Origin: Alistipes indistinctus YIT 12060
GTDB taxonomy: Bacteria > Bacteroidota > Bacteroidia > Bacteroidales > Rikenellaceae
Length of the DNA stretch: 64,000 bases
Direction: 5' to 3'
Assembly (NCBI RefSeq): GCF_025144995.1
Contig: NZ_CP102250.1
Coordinates: forward strand, 496,001-560,000
Positions within the stretch are counted from its first letter, which is position 1, and each line of letters opens with the position of its first letter. Below, in pieces: positions 35,822 to 45,340 of this stretch. Under the pieces are notes generated by a model, which ran no database searches, was not told where the DNA came from, and saw nothing but the letters and a program-made list of their open reading frames with translations. The position numbers and the translations under genes were made by a program.

Positions 35822-38254
35822 TTACCGGATATTGGCGATGCTGATGATATCGGCGAACACTCCCGCCGCCGTCACACCGGCACCGGCACCGTACCCTTTG
35901 ATCTGCATCGGATACTCCTTGTAACGCTCTGTCGTCAACAAGATTACGTTGTTGCTGCCCGCCAGGTGATAGAACGGACTATCCGGGCCGACTTCGCGCA
36001 GCGACACCTCGGTCGCCCCGTGATCCATACAGGCCACGAAACGCCACCGCTTCCCTTCGGCCGCAAGCCGTTTACGCCGGGCCTCGAACTCGGCATCCAA
36101 TTCGGGCACGCGCCTCCAGAAATCCTCGACGCTGCCCTCGAAATATTTTTGCGGAATGAAAAGATTCTTTTTCACATCGTCCTGTTCGACCCGGTAACCG
36201 GCTTCACGCGAAAGGATAACCAGCTTACGCACGACATCCATGCCGCTCAGGTCGATGCGAGGATCGGGCTCGGCATACCCCGCTTCTTTGGCCAGTTCAA
36301 TAGCCCGGCTCATCGGTACGGTTTCGTTCATTTCGTTGAAAATGAAGTTCAACGTACCCGAAACCACCGCCTCGATCTTCAGGATGCGGTCGCCGCTGTT
36401 GATCAGGTCGCTGATCGTATTGATAATCGGCAGGCCTGCTCCCACGTTGGTCTCGAACAGGAATTTAACCCCACGCGACCGGGCGATATTCTTGAGTTTC
36501 AGATAATGGTCATATTCGGATGACGCAGCGATCTTGTTGGCCGCCACAACCGACACGTTGTGCGAAAGCAGCTCTTCATAAATGCTCGCTACGGACGGGC
36601 TGGCCGTGCAGTCAACGAAGACCGGATTGAAGATATTCATCGCCAGGATTTCATCGCGAAAAATTTCTGGGGTCGAAACGCGGTCCGACGCAGCCAGCTG
36701 CTCCTTGTAACTGTTCAAGTCGATCCCGTCACGCGAAGCGATGAAATGGCGCGAATTGGTAATCCCGACGATCCGGATCTTCAATGCATTCTCTTGCATC
36801 AGTTTCTCCTGCTGCAGGCGTATCTGCTCCAACAGGTTACTACCCACCAATCCGACACCGGCTATAAAAATGTTGAGTACCTGGTACTCCGACAGGAAGA
36901 ACGAATCGTGGATCACGTTGAGCGACTTACGCAGGTTCTCCCGTGTCACGACGAACGAAATGTTCGTCTCCGAAGCGCCCTGTGCACAGGCGATCACATT
37001 GATACCGTTGCGGCCGAGCGTATCGAAAAGTTTTCCGGCAACTCCCGGACGGTGTTTCATATTCTCGCCGACGATCGCTACCGTAGCCAGGTCGTGATCG
37101 GTTTTGATTTTATTGATCTCGCCCATCGCAATTTCCTGTGCGAACTCGGCCGAAAGCACTTCCACGGCCAATGCGGCATCGCCGTTGCGCACACCGATCG
37201 AGGTTGTGTTTTCCGAAGCGGCCTGCGAAACGAAGAACACGCTGATACCCGATTTCGACAGGGCTTTGAAGATGCGGTAATTGACGCCGATCACACCGAC
37301 CATACCCAACCCCCTGATGGTAATCAGGCAGGTATCGTTGATCGACGAAATACCCTTGATCATACGGCTGTCTCCGGCCTTTTCCTTCGAGACGTAGGTT
37401 CCCGGCGCATCCGGGTTGAACGTATTGCGGATGCTGATCGGAATATTGTTGTGGTAAGCTGGAAAGATAGTCGGCGGATAAATCACCTTCGCGCCGAAGT
37501 TGCACAGCTCCATCGCTTCGACAAACGTCAGGTGCTCGATCACATAGGCATTGCTGATCACCTTCGGGTCGGCGGTCATAAAACCGTCCACATCGGTCCA
37601 AATTTCGAGCGCATCGGCTTTGAGCGTCGCGGCCAGCACCGAAGCGGTATAATCGGAACCGCCGCGCCCGAGGTTCGTCACGTCGTCCGACTGATAATCG
37701 GCGGCAATGAAACCCGGTACCACGACCACCTTCGGCATCGCCGCGAACCGTTCGCGGATCAGCTTTTCGGTCGGTGCGAATTCGACGATATGTTTCCCGA
37801 AATAGGGCCGGGTCTTGATAAATTCACGGGCGTCGTACAGTTCGGCGCATCCGAGTACCCCCCGCACGATCACCGACGAAAGACGCTCCCCGTAACTCAC
37901 GATCGCATCGCTCGTCTTGGGGGAGAGATCCTTGATCAGATAGACTCCCTTGAAGATATTGGAAAGTTCGTCCAGCAACGTGTTCACCGTTGCAAGTACC
38001 TCCGCACGGCACGCCGGATTGACCACTTCGTCTACCGTCCGGCGGTGACGCATGACGATCTGTTCGAGTTGGCTTTTGTACTGCATATCGCCTGCGGCCG
38101 CCATTCGGGAAGTCAGCAACAGCTGATCCGTAATACCTCCCAACGCCGACACGACGACAATCACCTCCTCACGGCAGGATTCCACCACAAGCTTCACCTG
38201 CCTCAGACCTTCCGCAGAACCTACGGACGTCCCTCCAAACTTCAGTACTTTCAT
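35822..38254 (-). CDS. thrA: Bifunctional aspartokinase/homoserine dehydrogenase
   Basis: 810 residues. N-terminal aspartokinase (KFGGTSVGSAEGLRQ, later TNLGRGGSDYTAS), tandem ACT regulatory domains (about 300-460), and a homoserine dehydrogenase half (FIAGVGLVGSNLLEQI, NKIAASSEYDHY, then EPDPRIDLSGMDVVRK and the final GYGAGAGVTAAGVFADI). It catalyses the first and third steps from aspartate to threonine/methionine. The ACT domains imply feedback control. No thrB or thrC follows, so it stands alone. Confidence 0.96.
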   Translation of the reverse strand: MKVLKFGGTSVGSAEGLRQVKLVVESCREEVIVVVSALGGITDQLLLTSRMAAAGDMQYKSQLEQIVMRHRRTVDEVVNPACRAEVLATVNTLLDELSNIFKGVYLIKDLSPKTSDAIVSYGERLSSVIVRGVLGCAELYDAREFIKTRPYFGKHIVEFAPTEKLIRERFAAMPKVVVVPGFIAADYQSDDVTNLGRGGSDYTASVLAATLKADALEIWTDVDGFMTADPKVISNAYVIEHLTFVEAMELCNFGAKVIYPPTIFPAYHNNIPISIRNTFNPDAPGTYVSKEKAGDSRMIKGISSINDTCLITIRGLGMVGVIGVNYRIFKALSKSGISVFFVSQAASENTTSIGVRNGDAALAVEVLSAEFAQEIAMGEINKIKTDHDLATVAIVGENMKHRPGVAGKLFDTLGRNGINVIACAQGASETNISFVVTRENLRKSLNVIHDSFFLSEYQVLNIFIAGVGLVGSNLLEQIRLQQEKLMQENALKIRIVGITNSRHFIASRDGIDLNSYKEQLAASDRVSTPEIFRDEILAMNIFNPVFVDCTASPSVASIYEELLSHNVSVVAANKIAASSEYDHYLKLKNIARSRGVKFLFETNVGAGLPIINTISDLINSGDRILKIEAVVSGTLNFIFNEMNETVPMSRAIELAKEAGYAEPDPRIDLSGMDVVRKLVILSREAGYRVEQDDVKKNLFIPQKYFEGSVEDFWRRVPELDAEFEARRKRLAAEGKRWRFVACMDHGATEVSLREVGPDSPFYHLAGSNNVILLTTERYKEYPMQIKGYGAGAGVTAAGVFADIISIANIR

Positions 38255-38353
38255 ATATTTATGATAGGGTTACAGATTTGCAATTTTAGAAAAATTCCTA
38301 GAAATCTCCTAATTTTTCAAGGGTTCCGGCGGTGAAAAGTCCGGCAAAATGAA

Positions 38354-38361
38354 TATATTTG
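38354..38361 (+). promoter_or_regulatory. -7 box for the DUF5606 gene
   Basis: TATATTTG matches TAnnTTTG, 53 bp before ATG 38414; no clear -33 element. Confidence 0.45.
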
Positions 38362-38413
38362 TCCTCCGCCTCGCGGAAACGTGCGAATTATCAATCCAAA
38401 CATAACGAAAACC

Positions 38414-38836
38414 ATGAATTTAAAAGAGGTTCTGGCCATATCGGGCCAAAGCGGACTGTTCAAGTTCGTAGCCCAGAGCAAAAACGGCGTGATCGTCGAA
38501 TCGCTCACCGACGGTAAGCGCAGTAATGCATCCGGTTCCGCCAAAGTGAGCGCATTGGGCGAGATCGCGATTTACACCGAAACGGACGACCTGCCGTTGG
38601 CGCAGGTATTCGAAAACATCTACAAACACACCGCAGGCAAAGAGGCCATCAGCCCGAAAGCATCGCCCGAAGAGTTGAAAAAGTTCTTTGCAGCCGTATT
38701 GCCCGAGTACGACCGCGAAAGGGTACACGTATCGGACATCAAAAAAGTAGTGGCCTGGTACAACCTGCTGATCGGCATCGGCATGACCGATTTCAAGATC
38801 GAAGAAGAAAACAAAGAAAACGAAAAAGAAGCATAA
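38414..38836 (+). CDS. DUF5606 family protein
   Basis: 140 residues from MNLKEVLAISGQSGLFKFVA. It follows the DUF5606 pattern, with a small beta barrel-like N-terminal part (GVIVESLTDGKR, EIAIYTETDDLPL) and a helical C-terminus ending in a highly charged KENEKEA tail. Common in Bacteroidales and of unknown function. It is followed after 7 bp by the peptidase gene. Confidence 0.85.
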   Translation: MNLKEVLAISGQSGLFKFVAQSKNGVIVESLTDGKRSNASGSAKVSALGEIAIYTETDDLPLAQVFENIYKHTAGKEAISPKASPEELKKFFAAVLPEYDRERVHVSDIKKVVAWYNLLIGIGMTDFKIEEENKENEKEA

Positions 38837-38843
38837 TCCATCC

Positions 38844-40181
38844 ATGAAAAAACAGATCATCCTCCTGCCGGCTACTCTCCTGCTCGCATTGGGGGCCGTT
38901 CAGGGACAGGACGTCAAAGAGAGGCTCAAAGCCCACGTCTACACGCTTGCAAGCGATGAATTCGCAGGACGCAAACCCAATACGCACGGCGATACACTGG
39001 CCGCCAACTACATCCGTGAACAGCTCAAGGCGATGCCCGGCTTTAAACTGCTGGCCAAAGACGGCCTGCAGGAGTTCTCTTACCAGGCATACCGCAACCT
39101 GGCCGCCGAAGGCAATACGCTCAAAGCGGGCAAACGTGCTTTGACGCTGGGCCGCGACTTCCTGCCGTCGGTCACCTCCGCCAACGGATCGTTCAGCGGG
39201 GAAGTGGTCGACATGGGCGAAGGCAAACCGCGCGATTATGCGGGCAAAGACGTCAAAGGAAAATTCGTCGTGGTGCACCTGACGCCGCGCAGTTATGCCG
39301 ACGGCAGCGAGCAACGTTCCCGTGAAACGGCAGCGCTGCAAAACGGGGCAAAAGGCATATTGCTCGTCGGGCAGCCATTGAGCAACCTCCCCGCCCGCTG
39401 GCCGACCAAAGACGGTTTCTACGTGGCGAAAGTGACCGACAAGGCCGCCAAGGAACTGCTGACAAAAAAACAGATGGAAGCCAATGTAGCCATCGACCTT
39501 TCGACGGAGCACACCTTCAATGTGGTTGCCAAGATTGAAGCGCCGAAGGCCAACAACCCGGAAGGCGACGTACTAATTCTCGGTGCGCATTACGACCATA
39601 TGGGAATCGAAGAGTATGAAGGCGAACCCGCCATTTTCCACGGTGCGGACGATAACGCTTCGGGCACCGCAGGCATCCTGGAACTGGCCCGTTACATCAG
39701 CGATCGCCGCGACTTCCTGAAAAAAGACGTGATCGTCATCCTGTTCGGCGCCGAAGAGCGCGGGCTGAAAGGCTCGCGTTATTATGCAGCCAATCCGGTC
39801 GAGCCGCTCGACAACGTGAAAGCCATGGTAAACATCGACATGATGGGCCGCATGCCGGCTGAAAAGACCTTAGGCATCCGCGGGCTGGGCTCCGCTTACG
39901 AAGCACCTGCCCTGTTCGCCTCGCTCCCCAACAACGACAACCTCGAACTGGTATGGGAGTTCCGTGAAAAAGGTCCGACCGATTACTCCTCGTTCTATGA
40001 CAAGGGCATCCCCGCCTTTTCGTTCGGCACGCCCCACCACGTCGATTATCATAAACCTACCGACACCAAAGAGCGCGTAAACTACGACGGCATGGTGATG
40101 GTCTATGACTACGCCACCAACCTGATCAACCGCCTGGCATTCGAGCCGCTGCGACTGACTTACCGGCCCCAGCAGAAGTAG
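38844..40181 (+). CDS. M28 family metallopeptidase (exported aminopeptidase)
   Basis: 445 residues with a signal peptide (KKQIILLPATLLLALGAVQG). A PA-like insert (about 100-220) is followed by the M28 zinc site: GAHYDHMG (H249), HGADDNASG (D269), FGAEERGLKGSRYY, NIDMMGR and a late HHVDYHKPTD. It probably trims peptides in the periplasm or at the surface. Cotranscribed with DUF5606; a strong terminator follows. Confidence 0.92.
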   Translation: MKKQIILLPATLLLALGAVQGQDVKERLKAHVYTLASDEFAGRKPNTHGDTLAANYIREQLKAMPGFKLLAKDGLQEFSYQAYRNLAAEGNTLKAGKRALTLGRDFLPSVTSANGSFSGEVVDMGEGKPRDYAGKDVKGKFVVVHLTPRSYADGSEQRSRETAALQNGAKGILLVGQPLSNLPARWPTKDGFYVAKVTDKAAKELLTKKQMEANVAIDLSTEHTFNVVAKIEAPKANNPEGDVLILGAHYDHMGIEEYEGEPAIFHGADDNASGTAGILELARYISDRRDFLKKDVIVILFGAEERGLKGSRYYAANPVEPLDNVKAMVNIDMMGRMPAEKTLGIRGLGSAYEAPALFASLPNNDNLELVWEFREKGPTDYSSFYDKGIPAFSFGTPHHVDYHKPTDTKERVNYDGMVMVYDYATNLINRLAFEPLRLTYRPQQK

Positions 40182-40280
40182 AACCGGATGCCTCCGATCG
40201 TCGCCGCAATCCGACCGGTATGCGCACGGATCGGTGGAACAAAAACGGGGACCGGAGCGATCCGGAAGTTATCCACACAA

Positions 40281-40313
40281 AAATCCCCGGCTCAGTCGAG
40301 CCGGGGATTTTTT
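40281..40313. terminator. Bidirectional intrinsic terminator
   Basis: A perfect 13-bp stem AAATCCCCGGCTC/GAGCCGGGGATTT with loop AGTC. T-runs follow on both strands. It separates the peptidase (+) from the convergent yajC (-). Confidence 0.92.
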
Positions 40314-40351
40314 CATGAAGGCTTTTAAAGTTCCGTAAAACGTCAACCGGA

Positions 40352-40666
40352 CTATTTGGACGGGGTTGCTATATCGGAAGGATCGCGCATCACCATATTC
40401 TTATCTACACGAATCGCTACGTTGCTGTCAACTTCGACCAGCACATATCCTTCTTTCACCTCTTTCACAGTGCCGTAAATACCGCCGGCTGTCACGATCT
40501 TCTGCCCCTTTTCGAGAGCATTGCGGAACTTCACCAACTCTTTCTGTTTCTTCTGCTGGGGGCGAATCATCAGGAAATACATCACACCGAAGATCAGCAC
40601 CATCATAATCAGGAACTGCGCGCTTCCGCCGCCGGCTGCCTGCAGCATAATTGTCATCACATTCAT
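40352..40666 (-). CDS. yajC: Preprotein translocase subunit YajC
   Basis: 104 residues with a single membrane helix (AQFLIMMVLIFGVMYFLMI) immediately followed by RPQQKKQKE and the KGQKIVTAGGIYGTVKEV core. YajC accompanies SecDF at the inner membrane. It ends the nusB-DUF1573-yajC cluster but also has its own -7 box (40691-40698). Confidence 0.95.
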   Translation of the reverse strand: MNVMTIMLQAAGGGSAQFLIMMVLIFGVMYFLMIRPQQKKQKELVKFRNALEKGQKIVTAGGIYGTVKEVKEGYVLVEVDSNVAIRVDKNMVMRDPSDIATPSK

Positions 40667-40690
40667 AATAAAAGATATTTAATTGTTTTG

Positions 40691-40698
40691 CAAATATA
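40691..40698 (-). promoter_or_regulatory. -7 box for yajC
   Basis: Minus-strand TATATTTG, 25 bp before the yajC start; no clear -33 element. Confidence 0.45.
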
Positions 40699-40777
40699 AG
40701 ACATTCCGCGATATCCGCAACACTCCTGCCAGAAACTTCAACCGAAGCGGCACAAATGAACAAACGTCCCTGCCGGG

Positions 40778-41239
40778 TTATTGCGCCGGGATCACTTCCC
40801 CTGCAGCAACCAACGTAAAAGGCTGGGCTGCAGCCGAAGTAGAGATGGTAATGTGCTTGAGTTGATAACCGTTAAAGCCTTTACTGTCGAACTCAAAAGA
40901 GAACGGCACCTCTTTGCCCGGCATAACCGGCTCTTTGGCGAAATCGACGGTCGTGCAGCCGCAGCTGGTTCTGACCGACAGGATGACAAACGGCTTGGAA
41001 CCCGCATTGCGGATCAGCAGGTCGCGCCTCACGATCTCACCGGCACGGATACGCCCCATATCGATCGTATCGGTGGTTTGTCCGGCATGCAACAATGAAT
41101 CGGAAAGTGCAATAGTCATCGAAGGCGCGAACGACGCTTCGGCCCCAGTGGTATCGGGCGCCTTGGACGAACGGCCGCAGGCTGCCACAGCCGCCACTAC
41201 GGCTGATAAAATGACGATTCGCTTGAAGTCCATCTTCAT
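40778..41239 (-). CDS. DUF1573 lipoprotein
   Basis: 153 residues. A signal peptide with lipobox AVAAC precedes a DUF1573 beta-sandwich with GRIRAGEIVRRDLLIRNAGS, VRTSCGCTTVDF and PGKEVPFSFEFDSKGFNG. These ASPM-SPD-2-Hydin-like domains are frequent in Bacteroidetes envelope proteins; function unknown. It lies 22 bp downstream of nusB. Confidence 0.88.
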   Translation of the reverse strand: MKMDFKRIVILSAVVAAVAACGRSSKAPDTTGAEASFAPSMTIALSDSLLHAGQTTDTIDMGRIRAGEIVRRDLLIRNAGSKPFVILSVRTSCGCTTVDFAKEPVMPGKEVPFSFEFDSKGFNGYQLKHITISTSAAAQPFTLVAAGEVIPAQ

Positions 41240-41261
41240 TCAGACCTATTTGCAAGAAATT

Positions 41262-42206
41262 CTATTTATCCAACAGACCGCGGCCGCTTTTTGCAATCTT
41301 CCCCTCTTCGCGAAGCGCTTCGACGACCTTGTCGAGAATGCCGTTGATGAACGTACTGCTGCCCGGCGTGCTGTAATACTTGGCGATTTCGATGAACTCA
41401 TCGAGTGTCACCTTGACCGGAATCGACGGGAAATTTATCAATTCAGACATCGTAGCCGCCATGATCAGGTTATCCATAAATGCGATGCGCTCGACATCCC
41501 AGTTCTTCGTAAAACGGCCGATATAATCGAAATACTCCTTGTAATGGACTAACGTATGCCGGAACAGCTCTTTGACGAATGCTTTGTCGTCTTCATTCTT
41601 GTACTCGGGCAGCAACGGGACTTCGTCCTGCGAAACTTTCATATTGGCCAGGGTACGCAATACCATGATATTGGCGAAATCGACATCGTCGGCCCAAAAG
41701 ATCGACTGCTCTTCGACAACGTTCTCCAACTCCTCGCAGTTGTCGACCGTATAAGTATAAAAATCTTCGATCAATTTCTGATCCTCTTTGAACGAACGCG
41801 ACGGGGAAGCCATATACTCGCGGTAATAATCACTCGCCGTCATCGCCTTATAGAGATGTTTGACCAGTTCGGGATACCGCACCCACCCCAGTTTGTGCGA
41901 CGTGAGGTAGTCGGTCAGCCGCTCGCTGTTACGCAATGCGGCTATCACGCGGTTATCGATGAATTTTGTGTTCGGATTACGCTCCTGTTCGGTCGGCAGG
42001 TGTTTCTTGCGGCCCAGTTCGATCTTATTCTCGGCCACCGTGGCGACATCGACGATCAGCCAAAGCAGTTGATGGTACAACTCGTAAGTCTTGTCGATGC
42101 TAAACATCAGGTTTTTCTCGGACGAAATCAACGAATCGGAATCCGATTTGAAGTGTGCGTAAAGCGCCTTCACGGCCTTAATGCGGAGTAATCTTCTGCT
42201 TAACAT
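41262..42206 (-). CDS. nusB: Transcription antitermination factor NusB (long Bacteroidetes form)
   Basis: 314 residues, about twice the size of the E. coli protein. The starting MLSRRLLRIKAVKALYAH and the C-terminal NusB helical domain (WDVERIAFMDNLIMAATMSE, then KVTLDEFIEIAKYYSTPGSS) are recognisable; a long helical insert (about 60-180) separates them, as in other Bacteroidetes. NusB with NusE binds boxA RNA to keep rRNA transcription processive. First gene of the cluster with DUF1573 and yajC. Confidence 0.93.
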   Translation of the reverse strand: MLSRRLLRIKAVKALYAHFKSDSDSLISSEKNLMFSIDKTYELYHQLLWLIVDVATVAENKIELGRKKHLPTEQERNPNTKFIDNRVIAALRNSERLTDYLTSHKLGWVRYPELVKHLYKAMTASDYYREYMASPSRSFKEDQKLIEDFYTYTVDNCEELENVVEEQSIFWADDVDFANIMVLRTLANMKVSQDEVPLLPEYKNEDDKAFVKELFRHTLVHYKEYFDYIGRFTKNWDVERIAFMDNLIMAATMSELINFPSIPVKVTLDEFIEIAKYYSTPGSSTFINGILDKVVEALREEGKIAKSGRGLLDK

Positions 42207-42266
42207 CTGGTCAGGACTATCTGTTATTTATTCACGCCACTGTGAATAAAACGGTTGAAAGGAGCG

Positions 42267-42274
42267 CAAATGTA
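42267..42274 (-). promoter_or_regulatory. -7 box for the nusB cluster
   Basis: Minus-strand TACATTTG, 61 bp before the nusB start, divergent from the plus-strand box at 42317. Confidence 0.45.
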
Positions 42275-42316
42275 TATATTTTTCGCCGAAACGGAAAGGA
42301 AAAGCGCCCGATTTTT

Positions 42317-42324
42317 TACCTTTG
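42317..42324 (+). promoter_or_regulatory. -7 box for the HI0933-type flavoprotein
   Basis: TACCTTTG, perfect match, 17 bp before ATG 42341; this decides for the short start over 42242. Confidence 0.55.
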
Positions 42325-42340
42325 TCTGAAAATTTCCGGA

Positions 42341-43594
42341 ATGAGACATTTCGCAACGGTAGTCATCGGCGGCGGCGCAGCCGGCATCATGGCCGCAGGG
42401 GTAGCAGCCTCGCGCGGAGGAAACGTACTGCTGTGCGAGCGGATGGAAAAGCCCCAGCGCAAAGTGCGCATTACCGGAAAAGGACGCTGCAACCTCACAA
42501 ACTTATGCAGCGAAGAGGAGTTTCTGGCTAAAGTGCGATGCGGCGCCGATTTTTTCGCATCGGCCCTCCATAGATTCGATAGCGAAGCGACTATGCGTTT
42601 TTTCGAGCATATCGGGGTCCCGTTGACGGTCGAACGCGGACGGAGGGTCTTCCCCTCCAGCGGAAAGGCATGGGATATAGCCGATGCACATGTGGGCTGG
42701 TGTCGCACACAAGGCGTCACGATCGAAACCCATGCCCGGGTAACGGAGATTACCGCCCGGACCGGGCAGGTAACAGGCATCATCCTCGAAACCGCTCCGG
42801 GGCAATCCGAAACCATTACCTGCGAAAATGTCATTCTGGCCACAGGAGGAGCTTCCTACCCCGCTACCGGTTCGACCGGCGACGGCTACCGCCTGGCGCA
42901 CCGTCTCGGGCACACGATCGTACCGATTCGCCCATCGCTGACTCCGCTGATCACCGGGCGCCCTACCCCCAGGCCGATGGCGGACCTCACGCTACGCAAC
43001 ATTTCGGTGCTGCTGCTTATCAACGGACGATCCGTAGCCGAAGAGTTCGGCGAAATGGAATTTACCCCTAAAGGAGTGAACGGTCCCGTTGTCCTGCGCC
43101 TGAGCCGCCGGGCCGTCGACGCCCTGATCGACGGGGAACGGGTGGAGTTTTCGCTCGACCTGAAGCCTGCACTCAGCCCAGAACAGCTGACCGGCCGCCT
43201 TGTCCGCGAAACGGCCGCTCTTCCCCCCAAAGCCGCAGCCCGTTCGCTGGCGGCAAAACTGGTGCCGTCGGTTTTGATCGGCGAATGGCTCAAACGGGCT
43301 GGCATCCACCCCGAAGAGTATGCGGCCGCGCTCACTCCAATCCAGCAAAAAGCCCTGATCGGAGCACTGAAAAAGTGGACGATCGGCATCGCGGACTATG
43401 CTCCGTTCACCGAAGCGATCGTCACGGCGGGTGGCGTCTCCGTCGACGAGATCGACCCGTCCACGATGCAATCAAAATTGGTAAAAGGACTTTACTTCGC
43501 CGGCGAAGTACTCGATATCGATGCAGACACCGGCGGTTATAACCTTCAAATCGCCTATTCGACCGGACATCTGGCCGGAGAGTTGAAACCTTAA
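42341..43594 (+). CDS. NAD(P)/FAD-dependent oxidoreductase, HI0933/YhiN family
   Basis: 417 residues from MRHFATVVIGGGAAGIMAAG. It has an FAD-binding Rossmann start, KVRITGKGRCNLTN, NVILATGGASYPATGSTGDG, and a C-terminal TAGGVSVDEIDPSTMQSKLV with GLYFAGEVLDIDADTGGYNL, the HI0933 family signature. Substrate is not known; relatives have been called aminoacetone oxidases. The upstream part of the open frame (42242-42340) contains the promoter and is not coding. Confidence 0.92.
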   Translation: MRHFATVVIGGGAAGIMAAGVAASRGGNVLLCERMEKPQRKVRITGKGRCNLTNLCSEEEFLAKVRCGADFFASALHRFDSEATMRFFEHIGVPLTVERGRRVFPSSGKAWDIADAHVGWCRTQGVTIETHARVTEITARTGQVTGIILETAPGQSETITCENVILATGGASYPATGSTGDGYRLAHRLGHTIVPIRPSLTPLITGRPTPRPMADLTLRNISVLLLINGRSVAEEFGEMEFTPKGVNGPVVLRLSRRAVDALIDGERVEFSLDLKPALSPEQLTGRLVRETAALPPKAAARSLAAKLVPSVLIGEWLKRAGIHPEEYAAALTPIQQKALIGALKKWTIGIADYAPFTEAIVTAGGVSVDEIDPSTMQSKLVKGLYFAGEVLDIDADTGGYNLQIAYSTGHLAGELKP

Positions 43595-43599
43595 CCCGC

Positions 43600-44130
43600 A
43601 TGAAAATAATTTCGCGCATCAAACGTCAATTGTTCCGGGGGTATTTCCGCATCGGGGCGGTGATTCATGTGCGTCACTGGCGGGGACACGGCATCCATTC
43701 GCCGTTCATGTACGGGATCGTGCGCAACGTGTTCATGAAAAGCAGGATTACCGGACGCGACCGGACACTGTATAACGCACTGATCCGGCACCGGATCGGA
43801 CGAAAAAACGGGATCCTGCTGCAAAACCTCTACACACATTGCAAAATGGAGCGGTTTGTGCTGGTCGGAGCCATGGATGTACCGCTGCCGCCCGGGCCCG
43901 TTTTTTGCATCCTGCTGCCGAACACAACGACCGAAACATTGGGTTTTATGGCCCGCAAAATTTTGGCGCAGTCGGGCTGTCTGGTAGTGCTCGCACCGCA
44001 CCGCTCGTCGCGCAGATGGAAAGTCGCACAGCAGATCCGGCAACATTACCGCTGCGTCAGCGTGGACCGGAGGGTCATGATGCTGTATTTTGCCGATCCG
44101 AAACTGCAACCGCAACACTACCGGATATAA
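43600..44130 (+). CDS. Shortened methyltransferase-like protein of Bacteroidetes type
   Basis: 176 residues, 5 bp after the flavoprotein. The N-terminus HWRGHGIHSPFMYGIVRNVF and the C-terminus (CLVVLAPHRSSRRWKVAQQI, ending DPKLQPQHYRI) match the two ends of a Bacteroidetes class I SAM methyltransferase-like family. The central GxGxG SAM site that those proteins of about 240-260 residues carry is missing, so this copy is probably inactive as a methyltransferase or repurposed. The reading frame itself is intact. Confidence 0.55.
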   Translation: MKIISRIKRQLFRGYFRIGAVIHVRHWRGHGIHSPFMYGIVRNVFMKSRITGRDRTLYNALIRHRIGRKNGILLQNLYTHCKMERFVLVGAMDVPLPPGPVFCILLPNTTTETLGFMARKILAQSGCLVVLAPHRSSRRWKVAQQIRQHYRCVSVDRRVMMLYFADPKLQPQHYRI

Positions 44131-44178
44131 AGCTACCGCCCGGGTAAACAGCATGACGACACATAAAAACTTTCGGAT

Positions 44179-44736
44179 ATGAAAATCTATACCAGAACCG
44201 GAGACAAAGGAACCACCTCGCTGGTAGGAGGCACCCGCGTAGCGAAAGACCATCCCCGGCTCGAAGCTTACGGCACCGTCGACGAATTGATGGCCCATAC
44301 GGCCTATTTGCGGGACAACATGGAAAACCATCCGCAGCTTACCCGCTACCGAGACGAATTACTGCAGGTGCTGGATCACCTGATGCGCCTCTCATCGTAC
44401 CTGGCCACCGAAGAGGAAGCCAAGAAATACCTTCCCGCATTCGACGGCACACAGGTGGCACTGCTCGAACAGTGGATCGACGGCATTCAGAGCACGCTGC
44501 CCACAATAGACAAATTCACGCTCCCCGGCGGCCATCCGATCGCCGCCCTCTGCCATATCGCCCGTACCGTATGCCGCCGCAGCGAACGCAGGGCCATTTC
44601 CCTGAGCGAACAATATCCTGTCAATGAATTTGTTTTACGCTATTTAAACCGCCTGTCGGACTACTTTTACGTACTGGCCCGTAAAATATCCATGGAATTT
44701 AACATAAAAGAAATCCTATGGGTATACGATAAATGA
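44179..44736 (+). CDS. Cob(I)yrinic acid a,c-diamide adenosyltransferase (PduO type)
   Basis: 185 residues. The N-terminal ATP loop TRTGDKGTTSLVGG, AYGTVDELMAH, and the signature ICHIARTVCRRSERRAISL-like helix (RTVCRRSERRA) identify a PduO-type ATP:corrinoid adenosyltransferase. It makes adenosylcobalamin. It stands alone, suggesting corrinoid salvage and not de novo synthesis at this site. Confidence 0.94.
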   Translation: MKIYTRTGDKGTTSLVGGTRVAKDHPRLEAYGTVDELMAHTAYLRDNMENHPQLTRYRDELLQVLDHLMRLSSYLATEEEAKKYLPAFDGTQVALLEQWIDGIQSTLPTIDKFTLPGGHPIAALCHIARTVCRRSERRAISLSEQYPVNEFVLRYLNRLSDYFYVLARKISMEFNIKEILWVYDK

Positions 44737-44755
44737 TTTTTTTCCTATTTTTGCA

Positions 44756-44763
44756 GGCTAACG
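44756..44763 (+). promoter_or_regulatory. -7 box for the DUF2795 gene
   Basis: TATTTTTG, perfect match to TAnnTTTG, 60 bp before ATG 44823. Confidence 0.5.
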
Positions 44764-44822
44764 AGGCATAGCTTTGCCAAAGTTGATGTATAGATCATAA
44801 AAACAACTAAAATATAACTGCT

Positions 44823-45044
44823 ATGTACTGGACTTTAGAGTTGGCTTCCAAACTGGAAGATGCGCCGTGGCCCGCTACCAAAGAGGAGTTGATCGATTAT
44901 GCCACGCGGTCGGGCGCACCGCTGGAAGTAATCGAGAACCTTGAAGAAATCGAGGACGAAGGCGACATATACGAAAGCATCGAGGATATCTGGCCCGATT
45001 ACCCCAGTAAAGACGATTTCTTTTTCAACGAAGAAGAGTATTGA
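44823..45044 (+). CDS. DUF2795 family small acidic protein
   Basis: 73 residues, strongly acidic, with APWPATKEELIDYATRSGAP and VIENLEEIEDEGDIYESIED, the DUF2795 pattern of Bacteroidetes. Function unknown. It has its own promoter box and a strong terminator, so it is monocistronic and likely well expressed. Confidence 0.88.
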   Translation: MYWTLELASKLEDAPWPATKEELIDYATRSGAPLEVIENLEEIEDEGDIYESIEDIWPDYPSKDDFFFNEEEY

Positions 45045-45092
45045 TGTGCAAATAGGTCTTAAAATGACTTAGAATGACACTCTTATAGTTAG

Positions 45093-45123
45093 AAAGCGCG
45101 ATTTCAAGATCGCGCTTTTTTTC
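45093..45123 (+). terminator. Intrinsic terminator after the DUF2795 gene
   Basis: AAAGCGCGAT-TTCAAG-ATCGCGCTTT, a perfect 10-bp stem followed by T-run. Confidence 0.92.
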
Positions 45124-45340
45124 GCTTTATATCACACTATCTGAAAATAAACCTCACAAAAACCCCACAAATTATTCACATTCACCCATTTGATATTTAA
45201 ACAATTACAGGTAGAATTAAGCCGAGATTTCCTATTGGAAACTTCACAATCAGGACAACACCTAATAAGGAAGGTAAAAAGGTAAAGTGTTTATAATATG
45301 TAGTGCATAATGTTGATTCAATTACGATTGCTAAAACTAC

